Part shown: positions 6,577 to 13,326 of the stretch, in pieces | How the letters are laid out: each line of letters opens with the position of its first letter | How positions within the stretch are numbered: position 1 is the stretch's first letter | Assembly: GCA_030055235.1 (NCBI GenBank) | Contig: JASGUW010000075.1 | Coordinates: 1-33,178, forward strand | Direction: 5' to 3' | Source of the DNA: Bacillota bacterium | Lineage (GTDB): Bacteria > Bacillota > Clostridia > Saccharofermentanales > Fastidiosipilaceae | DNA length: 33,178 nt | Position numbers and translations under genes: made by a program | The notes under the pieces: generated by a model | What the model was told of the DNA's origin: nothing | Databases searched by the model: none | The model's input: only the letters and a program-made list of their open reading frames with translations

Positions 6577-9500
6577 CTAGTAGCCGCTGAAGAAGTCCGT
6601 CTCAGCGTAAGCGTCCTTCAGAACGAAGTCATTTGTCAAAATACCCCAATGTGCACCGGATGCTCCCTCGTCTGCCGTCTTCCACGGCTCATCGGCAGCC
6701 TCAAACCAGAAGAGCGGCGTACCGGTGGACAAAGACCAGTTTCGCACTGCCTCAAAATACTGCGCAGCTTCCTGCTCGCCGGCATTAGCGTCGCCAATCG
6801 TCTGCCCTGCGGTCGGCCAGCCGGTCTCAGACACAACGATCTCCTTGCCCGCAGCCCTGGCCTTAAGAGAGGCCATCGACGCGGCGAAGTTCGCGCCTGC
6901 ATCTGTGATACTGACACCCGCCCAATACGGATAGCAGTTGGGCATCAGGATGTCACAGGCATTTCGCACTTCAGGCCGCGAAAGGAGAACGTCCACACTG
7001 TCCGCCGTCGTGACCGGAATCGAACTGTCGGTCAGACGCTCGCGAACATAATTGATGTCCCAAATCAGCTCATCTGGCGTCAGATCACCGCGCAGGAGTG
7101 TTTCGCTGCCGACGCAGGCGACGCGGACCAGACCGTTGTTGCAATTGGCAATGAGTGCGTCGAGCTCAAGCTTGTCAGCATTTTCATCGCCGCACAGCCA
7201 TGCCGTTCCGATCACCGTAAAGCCCAGCGTTCGTGCCAGCGGGTATACCTTGCCAAGTTCTCCTGCAGAGCCAAAAATGCGAACGGTATCAGAAAACTCA
7301 GCCACGTGCTCAAGCTGCCTTTGTATCAGGTCAAGCGAAAGTCCGCTGCCCGGCGCACTGCCGTCCGTGTAAAAACCGACATTCACAGCAATGCGGTCGG
7401 CGCTCACCACCAGGCCGGAGCTCTTGTGTCCGCCCTCCTGGCCCGGTGCCTGCCGCTCCGGCTCAACAGTGACATCTCCCGCTGCCGTGCGGGTGATCAG
7501 AACGTAGTCCAGCGCCTGGGCTCTCGTCTGCTCGAAGCTGGCGGCAGGTGTACAGGTCGATGGAATCAGCATGATGTGGAGATGCGTCGCATTCTGATCA
7601 GAGCCACCGGTGGCGTAGCTGATGGAGAATGAACCATCGGAATTGAGATCGGTGTAGGGTTTGGCAAAGGTCGGCTTGACCCAGTAGGACCCGCCGGCAG
7701 AAAGCTGCAGATATAGAGAAATGCGGTATGAAGCGGGATCAAAGCAGCCGCCGTCCTCGCCAAAGACAAGTCCCTCGAAGTTTCCGAATTCGCCGTATAC
7801 GGGCGTATAGGTCATGGCGATGACGAGTCTTTCCGCGGTACAGGGCTTCACCTCTACCGGAGTCTTGGCGGTAACCATGGCTCCCTTCGCATCGCATATG
7901 GCAACACAGACACGATAACTGTCCGGGGTCGTGGGCTTCCAGTTGAAGATATTGCTGTAGCCATAGTCCCTTAAGATCACCTTCGCTCCATTGGAGCGGT
8001 AGACATAGAACTGATAGCGGTACGGAGTCGCTCCGTCTTCGCCCCTGGCCGCCAGGGCAACGATTTCTCCGACCTTATAGGTCGACTTGCTGCCGGCGCG
8101 GAAGACCGCCACCGTCAGGCCTTTCTTGACCGTCACGGTTTTAACCTCACTGACCACTCTCCCTTTGTCATCCTCGACATTAACACCCAGCTGATATGTA
8201 TCCGCTGTCAGCGGTATCCAGTTGAAGATGTTGCTGAAGGCATAATTGCGCAGGATGACCTTTGAACCATTGGAGCGAACGACATAGAACTGGTAGCGGT
8301 AAGGTGCCGTCCCACCCTCCGCCCGGGCCGCCAGCGCAACCCTTTCGCCGGTGTTATACGTCGTCCTGTTGCCGGTACGGAAGACGGCTATGCGAAGCGG
8401 GGCTTCCGTCGACCGACTGACCGTAACGGTTTTTTCCTGGTTGATTTCAGTCCCGGCTGCATCCATGACACTGACACCGACCTGGTACGTGTCCGGCGTC
8501 AGCGGCACCCAGTTGAAGATGTTGCTGAAGGCATAATTGCGCAGGATGACCTTGGCCCCATTGGAACGAATGACATAGAACTGATAGCGAAAGGGAGCCT
8601 CGCCGCCTTCGGCTCTGGCTGCCAGGGCAAGTCTTTCGCCAGTGCTATAACTCGTTTTACTGCCGGTACGGAAGACAGCGATCCTGAAATTCGCATTGTT
8701 GAAACAGCTCTCATATACGAGGGGCTGCCAGGATAGAGGGCTGCTGTCGGCAGGCTGATACAGGATGCAGAACGAGGGAGACAAGCCGTCGCCTTCGTCA
8801 ACAAGCCGGAAGACCTCCGTTCCAGCGTAGTGTTCGTAGCCCTTCGGGCTGGTCAGGGCGACCAGGCGGTAGTCTCCGACAAAGAGGGAAACAACGCGAT
8901 GCTCCTGGCCCGTCGTCCACTCCATCCCGGGTATGTCGTAATAATCTCCCGAAACGGAATTGAATCGCTGCAGTTTGACGACGGCACCCGGCAGAGAGGC
9001 CAGACCGGACTCTCCGTGTTCGCGAGCGCCAAGCGCAACCTGGTGTTTCCGGTGGCCGGCATGCATCTCCGGCATGTTTTCCATGACGAGGGTGTTGTCT
9101 GCCTGCAAAAACCAGCTGCCATTCGGATCCTGAACATAGAGATTGTTGTTATCGTCGGTTTTGAAGCGGATCGGGTCGCTCCCAACATAGCCGGCCGGAG
9201 CAGTGGATTTAATGTACACCGCTTCAGTCCCGGGTGACAGATAGAACCGTTTTCCCTTGCTGCCGGAGGTCCAGGCAAGCGCTGCGCCGTTGCTCAACCG
9301 GAGCCCCATCTTGCCGCCCTCCAGATCGACAGCGGGGTTCATCAGGTCGATGTTGCGGAAATAGAAGGGCGCACCGTGTTCAAGCTCGAGTCGGAGAGTG
9401 TCTCCGGCAAGAGCCGTCCAGGTCCAGTTGGCGGGATCCGGATCACTTGAGTCAGTGGCGACAGCGACTGACAGGTCTTCATTTATGCGAAAGATGACGC

Positions 9501-10215
9501 CCGGGCAAACCGCATACCCAGCCGGCAGGGTGGCCGCGCTGAATTGATATTCACCTGCGATAAGCTCTTTTTCAACGGGCTGGGCAGAGACATCCCAGTC
9601 ATCCATATACGACTCATCGTTATGAATCAGCTGCACATGGGAGCCTGTCAGCTGCTCGCTGTCCGGCTTTCCCTTTTCGACCACGGAGAATTTCAGTGTG
9701 ACAGATGACCTTCCGGCATCGGTCTGGGCAGTGGCCTGGAGGGGACTGTATCCGACTGTCCCGGTTTCGCCTGCCGGCATTGCATCGTTCTGCGCAGTTG
9801 GATCGGTGGCAGGGCTTTCAGACGTTTCGGCGGATTCCACGGATTCCTCGGTATCGCCTGCTGCCAGTGTTTCCGATTCGCTTTCCGGCGACAGGCTGTC
9901 GATCTCCGAGCCGGACTCTTCACTCTCTGCGTTTGCGACGGTAGCCGTGTTGTCTTTGTCCTCACTGCCTGACGTTTCAGCAGGTGGTGTCACATCGTTG
10001 CTTTGGGTGGTTTCAAGATCATTTGTGGCATCAGCTGCGCTGGGGGCGCTTTCTGAGCTCTGGCTGACTTCGTCCGGCAACAGGCTGTTGCCTGGTTCTT
10101 CACTCGCGGCAGCGGGACTGCCGCCAAAGCCGATTGTCAGCAGCATGCTGCCGATGATCAGGACGGGCAGCAGCAGTCTGTGGCCAGGTTTCCCTCGTGA
10201 TGCTTTCGTTTTCAT
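6577..10215 (-). CDS. Large secreted protein with SpaA-like region, three repeats and GH17 glucanase domain
   Basis: A 1212-residue protein. Residues 1-37 form a signal peptide (basic start, hydrophobic core, AAA cleavage). Residues 39 to about 165 are a Ser/Glu/Thr/Asp-rich linker. Next come collagen-binding B/SpaA-like beta domains (AGEYQFSA.LPAGY, VGDYRLVALTSPKGY). Three repeats of about 95 residues begin near 508, 606 and 699 (each with AVFR.G and SNIFNW). A beta-sandwich starts near 795, and a C-terminal glycoside hydrolase family 17 domain spans about 938-1212. GH17 residues are visible: the proton donor E1038 in VGSE and the nucleophile E1130 in SETGWP. Family members cleave beta-1,3 or related beta-glucans. 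There is no LPXTG anchor, so how it stays on the cell, if it does, is unclear. AAAGGA lies about 15-20 bases before the ATG. Confidence 0.85.
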   Translation of the reverse strand: MKTKASRGKPGHRLLLPVLIIGSMLLTIGFGGSPAAASEEPGNSLLPDEVSQSSESAPSAADATNDLETTQSNDVTPPAETSGSEDKDNTATVANAESEESGSEIDSLSPESESETLAAGDTEESVESAETSESPATDPTAQNDAMPAGETGTVGYSPLQATAQTDAGRSSVTLKFSVVEKGKPDSEQLTGSHVQLIHNDESYMDDWDVSAQPVEKELIAGEYQFSAATLPAGYAVCPGVIFRINEDLSVAVATDSSDPDPANWTWTALAGDTLRLELEHGAPFYFRNIDLMNPAVDLEGGKMGLRLSNGAALAWTSGSKGKRFYLSPGTEAVYIKSTAPAGYVGSDPIRFKTDDNNNLYVQDPNGSWFLQADNTLVMENMPEMHAGHRKHQVALGAREHGESGLASLPGAVVKLQRFNSVSGDYYDIPGMEWTTGQEHRVVSLFVGDYRLVALTSPKGYEHYAGTEVFRLVDEGDGLSPSFCILYQPADSSPLSWQPLVYESCFNNANFRIAVFRTGSKTSYSTGERLALAARAEGGEAPFRYQFYVIRSNGAKVILRNYAFSNIFNWVPLTPDTYQVGVSVMDAAGTEINQEKTVTVSRSTEAPLRIAVFRTGNRTTYNTGERVALAARAEGGTAPYRYQFYVVRSNGSKVILRNYAFSNIFNWIPLTADTYQLGVNVEDDKGRVVSEVKTVTVKKGLTVAVFRAGSKSTYKVGEIVALAARGEDGATPYRYQFYVYRSNGAKVILRDYGYSNIFNWKPTTPDSYRVCVAICDAKGAMVTAKTPVEVKPCTAERLVIAMTYTPVYGEFGNFEGLVFGEDGGCFDPASYRISLYLQLSAGGSYWVKPTFAKPYTDLNSDGSFSISYATGGSDQNATHLHIMLIPSTCTPAASFEQTRAQALDYVLITRTAAGDVTVEPERQAPGQEGGHKSSGLVVSADRIAVNVGFYTDGSAPGSGLSLDLIQRQLEHVAEFSDTVRIFGSAGELGKVYPLARTLGFTVIGTAWLCGDENADKLELDALIANCNNGLVRVACVGSETLLRGDLTPDELIWDINYVRERLTDSSIPVTTADSVDVLLSRPEVRNACDILMPNCYPYWAGVSITDAGANFAASMASLKARAAGKEIVVSETGWPTAGQTIGDANAGEQEAAQYFEAVRNWSLSTGTPLFWFEAADEPWKTADEGASGAHWGILTNDFVLKDAYAETDFFSGY

Positions 10216-10880
10216 GCTTGAGCTCGCTTTCCTTTGCGTACCAATGACGGCTGTTTGGAAGCTTGTGATGACGAACCTTTTTGCTGATCACGTTCAGAAG
10301 GGTAACTTCCTCGGCCTCTGACATGATCGGGTGCTCCGCCTGAATGATCCGGCTTTAAAAATGACTCAATGTTCGCTTTTCAGCATGTAGTCCTTGAAGG
10401 TGAAGTGCCTGCCTGCCGCTGGGGTGCTGAATGTTCAGGCAGCCTCGTATTTCTTCATTATAGAAGTTCCGGAAGGACATGTGCCGAATCGTAGGAAAAT
10501 ATTCCTCAAACTTCTGGTCCTGTTGCCTTTATGTCAAAGGCTGATACGACATCCCGGACAGCCAGAATGCTGCTGAAGTCACGAAAAATCTGTCAAAGCA
10601 CAGAGTTCCCATGATTTACCGGCCACTCCTGAAAAAGCCAAGACTGTAAACCCTGCTTTTGCCATGTGTGCATGGGCGGGCAGGAATCTTTTCGTTTGCG
10701 GTGATGTCGATATTGACGTTCTACCCCTGGTTGAAGCAGGCGGAGGACCAAAAAGCGGATTATTGGTACAAGATTCTGTTACTCGGGTAACACCTGCTGT
10801 TCTTCAACAGGAGGGCAGCAGAGTTGTATGCAAACGGGACAGAAGAGGAGGCGTTCTTTTACTCACCATTAACGATTTGT
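10216..10880. other. Non-coding region upstream of secreted protein and sixA
   Basis: No intact gene is seen. The minus-strand reading of about 10390-10480 (FRNFYNEEIR and following) looks like a short protein fragment with stops around it, perhaps a decayed transposase end, but I cannot assign it. A perfect dyad GTTAC-TCGG-GTAAC lies at 10778-10791. The bases right after it (GGTAACACCTGCTG) closely match GGTGACACCTGCTG near 12136. Confidence 0.4.
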
Positions 10881-10908
10881 TTGCATAGAGTAGAATGCTT
10901 ACTAATAA
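10881..10908 (+). promoter_or_regulatory. Candidate sigma-A promoter for sixA
   Basis: TTGCAT at 10881-10886 and TAATAA at 10903-10908 are separated by 16 bases, in an AT-rich patch 44 bases before the sixA start. No operator is evident. Confidence 0.45.
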
Positions 10909-10951
10909 GAGTGTAAGACTACGACGTGCTTCTTCATAAGGCGGTAATGCA

Positions 10952-11416
10952 ATGAAAAAACTATATCTTCTCAGGCACGCTAAAAGCAGCTGGGACAATC
11001 CCCTCCTCAGTGACTATGACAGACCACTGAATTCGCGGGGTAGAAGACAGGCCAGGGCCATGGGCCGGTTTTTCCGGGAACAGGCCTTTGAAATTGACGG
11101 TATCCTCTGCTCGAGTGCGTTGAGGACCAGACAGACGCTGGACCTCCTGCTCGAGTCCTATGCCTATAAGGGCGATATTGCGTACAGGGATGAAATCTAC
11201 GCCTCTTCGGTTTCCATTCTCATCAATCTCATCCAGCAGACAGAGCTGAATTCCCTTCTCCTGATAGGCCATAATCCGGAAATTGAAAGTCTGGCCGCCA
11301 ACCTGAGCGGTCAGGTTCTGATCATGCCGACCTGCCAGCTGGCAGTTATCGACATGGAAAATGGGAATCTGGAGCTCTTCACCAGGCCAGAAGAGGCAAA
11401 GAAAAGCAAGCGCTGA
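10952..11416 (+). CDS. sixA: SixA-like histidine phosphatase
   Basis: A 154-residue cytoplasmic member of the histidine phosphatase (phosphoglycerate mutase-like) superfamily, close to SixA. SixA removes phosphate from phosphohistidine in phosphorelay or PTS proteins; the substrate here is not known. The catalytic motif RHAKS is at the N-terminus (MKKLYLLRHAKSSWD), followed by the R..L..RGRRQA segment, the second arginine in SSALRTRQT, and the second histidine in LLIGHNPEIE. Length is normal for SixA. AAGGCGG lies about 8 bases before ATG 10952. It stands alone, between accessory sequences, with its own candidate promoter. Confidence 0.88.
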   Translation: MKKLYLLRHAKSSWDNPLLSDYDRPLNSRGRRQARAMGRFFREQAFEIDGILCSSALRTRQTLDLLLESYAYKGDIAYRDEIYASSVSILINLIQQTELNSLLLIGHNPEIESLAANLSGQVLIMPTCQLAVIDMENGNLELFTRPEEAKKSKR

Positions 11417-11434
11417 AAAACAGCCTGAAATAAG

Positions 11435-11453
11435 CCCATGCCTCACTCATGGG
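11435..11453. terminator. Small hairpin after sixA
   Basis: CCCATG (11435-11440) and CATGGG (11448-11453) form a 6-bp stem with a 7-base loop just after the sixA stop. There is no T run, so termination is uncertain. Confidence 0.3.
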
Positions 11454-11902
11454 TCTACAGGAAAGCTCCCGATTCCCACGAGCGGGCAGCTGGTAAGCAG
11501 CCCAAACGCATCTGCAGCAGCGATCTCGACCGTTTGCGAAAGAGCTGCTAATGAAGCAGGGGAAGGTTTTCCGGCCAGGATGGTTTTCCAGTTAGCCTTC
11601 TGAGTGCGCAGGGAGCGGTGATACATAAGCGATCGCTCGCTTTTCGGCCTCATGGGCACTGTTCCCGGGCATATCAAGCAAGGCTCTTTGATACCTGATA
11701 AAAGGAGGTGCCACGGCTGCCGTTTGCCAGCTCCGACAAAGACCTGCGCAGGCATCTGAACGGACGCCTTCTGCCATTTGATGTGCATGCCCTCACATGG
11801 ACAGTGCGTCAGGATATAAGGCATGGGATACCTGTCGGGAGAAGAGCTGGCGGCGAAAAGCAGCGGGCTGATTTCGGGTGGCCAAAACGGCGTGTAATCC
11901 AA
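11447..11902 (-). CDS. Unrecognised open frame, possibly decayed
   Basis: A 151-codon minus-strand frame with a TTG start inside the dispersed repeat. I recognise no domain. The protein is rich in Pro, Ser and Cys, with no membrane segment or signal peptide. A second frame (11793-12044) overlaps it and lies one base out of phase, starting at GTG 12044 behind a very strong ribosome binding site, so the two could be pieces of one frameshifted gene. The region could equally be non-coding. Confidence is low. Confidence 0.2.
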   Translation of the reverse strand: MDYTPFWPPEISPLLFAASSSPDRYPMPYILTHCPCEGMHIKWQKASVQMPAQVFVGAGKRQPWHLLLSGIKEPCLICPGTVPMRPKSERSLMYHRSLRTQKANWKTILAGKPSPASLAALSQTVEIAAADAFGLLTSCPLVGIGSFPVDP

Positions 11903-11966
11903 AAAACGATTTGGATATCAGGCTACTTTGACCACAAAGGGGCGCGCGCGCCGCTGCACGGCACAT
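11886..11966 (-). repeat. Dispersed repeat, copy 1
   Basis: Read on the minus strand this contains GCCGTGCAGCG, then CTTTGTGGTCAAAGTAG, then an inverted repeat ATCCAAA..TTTGGAT and TTGGATTACACG. The same ordered blocks occur on the plus strand at 33106-33178, the right edge of the window. The ATCCAAA hairpin with its T run looks terminator-like. Copies differ at several positions, so it is an old repeat or a diverged family, perhaps an insertion sequence end or a miniature element. Confidence 0.75.
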
Positions 11967-12055
11967 AGGCTCCAACCAGGCTGCAATGGCAAAGCTGATT
12001 GACATTACAGCCTGTTCAGACCACAGAGGAAGCGTTGAAATCACGATCGGAGTGA

Positions 12056-12068
12056 CTGGATCACCTCC
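12056..12068. other. 13-base match to the 16S rRNA 3' end, or a maximal ribosome binding site on the minus strand
   Basis: CTGGATCACCTCC is the conserved 3'-terminal sequence of bacterial 16S rRNA (anti-Shine-Dalgarno). The bases before it (ATCGGAGTGA) also loosely resemble the usual ATCGGAAGGTGCGG. No other rRNA sequence is near. Read on the minus strand it is GGAGGTGATCCAG, a maximal Shine-Dalgarno about 20 bases before GTG 12044. Confidence 0.4.
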
Positions 12069-12121
12069 ACCTTACTTACTCTTAGGTAAGAGAGCTTCGC
12101 TCACTCGGACAAGGTAAGCGG
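12069..12121. other. Compact cluster of short hairpins
   Basis: CTTAC and GTAAG pair around 12075-12090, GAGC-TTC-GCTC forms a small stable hairpin (about 12093-12103), and GGTAAG is repeated at about 12085 and 12113. The density of short stems suggests a structured RNA or an element end. No known RNA family is recognised. Confidence 0.3.
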
Positions 12122-12170
12122 CCCATAATCAGACGGGTGACACCTGCTGCCATGATTATTGATGCAGTAC

Positions 12171-12284
12171 GAAACCGTGTCTAATAAGTGTTCAAAATAC
12201 CTCGCGCGTTGAAGCATCCTCTTTTAATCCCTGTACAGCTGATTTTCCAGGTTTTGCGCTGGTTTCGGGGCGATATCGAGGAAT
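12171..12284 (-). other. Conserved non-coding tail of repeat element 2
   Basis: Reading leftward from array 2 on the minus strand, this matches the tail of element 1 (5859-6002) in order, with about 30 bases missing before the final block TTATTAGACACGG. Identity is clearly lower than between array units, so tails and arrays have evolved differently. Confidence 0.7.
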
Positions 12285-12297
12285 TTCTTTAGGGGAT

Positions 12298-12606
12298 TGG
12301 CCAAAAAGGCCGTTTGTGCCCGCGAGCCTGGGCACAAACCCCGATTTCTGGCCAGGGGTGGACAAAAATTGCGCTGGTGCCCCGAAATCGGGGCAGGAAC
12401 GAAAAAATTGTCCAGGGGTGGACAAAAATTGCGCTGGTGCCCCGAAACTGGGGCAGGAACGAAAAAATTGACCACAGCTGGCCCCAAAAGGCCGTTTGTG
12501 CCCCGAAACCTGGGCACAAACCCCGATTTCTGGCCACGGGTGGACAAAAATTGCGCAGGTGCCCCGAAATCGGGGGAGGAACAGAAAAACTCGTCCAGGG
12601 GTGGAC
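12298..12606 (-). repeat. Array 2: five mosaic ~60-bp dyad-symmetric units
   Basis: Units begin (plus coordinates) at 12298, 12359, 12419, 12479 and 12541, with a partial sixth at 12602. The array lies inverted relative to array 1. The second, third and fifth units are type A, nearly identical to array 1. The first and fourth are a third type, C. C joins the b' half found in array 1 (GGGCACAAACG, then GGCC..TTTT..GGCCA) to a left half reading TGGCCAGAAATCGGGG on the minus strand, so C is close to a palindrome of b'. The central hairpin TGCCCC..GGGGCA is kept, with slight decay in the outer units. Confidence 0.93.
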
Positions 12607-12758
12607 AAAACTGAATCGAAAACGGCTTAGAAAACGGGTTAGATACCGCTAATGCTCAGCACCAACGGTTCATAGTGTTTTGTGGCTAGGGCGAAGCAGG
12701 AGACATGGGCTATAAAACTGCGAAAGCTTCGAAAAAACTGAATCAAAAACGGCTTAGA
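12607..12758 (+). repeat. Pair of ~24-base direct repeats, 126 bases apart
   Basis: AAAACTGAATCGAAAACGGC followed by TTAGA (from 12607) recurs from about 12733 with one substitution. The first copy directly abuts the last repeat unit of array 2, so this may be the outer edge of element 2 or a target duplication. The segment between has no recognised content. Confidence 0.65.
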
Positions 12759-12759
12759 T

Positions 12760-13326
12760 GGCACAGATAGATTGGTTCCGACATCGACGCGGTGTTCTGG
12801 ACAGGCAGAAAGAAAGCAAACTCGCCGTATTCCGCTGGTGAGCGGAGAATGGTATTAAGATCCTTTGACTTCACCCCGTTCATCTCTCGAATGGCAGCCC
12901 GTGTAGATGTTTTTGTCTTCATTCAAAGAAAACGATCTTCAGCGGCTGCTTTGCGTCCAGAAAAGAACCGTTTTATGAGAATCACAAATCCTGGTTGTCT
13001 GGTTTATCTGGCTGCTGCTGTGATCAATCTGCGGAGTTCGATCTCAAGGCGTCGAAGCCCTCTCTGTTAGGGATGAAGGATTACTGTTTCATTTTGCTCT
13101 TGCGCCGAACTGCTGCAGCACAAACGGCAATTTTAGGCCAGCCATGGAACAAAAATGATGCGGGCGGCGTGACAGATGGACCTGGATGAAAGGACCAGAC
13201 GATGTGAGGAACTTCTGAACCAGGCAGAGCATCTGGTGTTTTGTCATTCACCACATGGAGAACAGCCAAAACGCACGTTTTTCAGGCGTTTCAGCTGTTT
13301 CTCACTTGATGGTTCAGACAGTCGCA
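12760..13326. other. Non-coding region between array 2 and transposase
   Basis: No recognised gene; open frames of 60-90 codons have no domain. The one identifiable item is a decayed repeat unit at 13119-13157. The segment probably holds the downstream end of the transposase element, but no terminal inverted repeat could be assigned. Confidence 0.45.
13119..13157 (+). repeat. Decayed isolated repeat half-unit
   Basis: GCACAAACGGCAATTTTAGG followed by CCAGCC.TGGAACAA matches the b' right half plus the start of the next unit in array 1 (GCACAAACGCCCTTTTTTGG, CCAGCCCTGGACAA), with several substitutions. It shows that the repeat family occurs outside the two arrays. Confidence 0.6.

Noticed and set aside
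6415-7632. 405-codon plus-strand frame
   Set aside because: It is antisense to the secreted GH17 protein, which has a signal peptide, domains and catalytic motifs; the plus frame has none.
12192-12652. Open frames in both directions across array 2
   Set aside because: Same cause as array 1: low-complexity repeats open in several frames, with 60, 61 and 62-base periods breaking phase.
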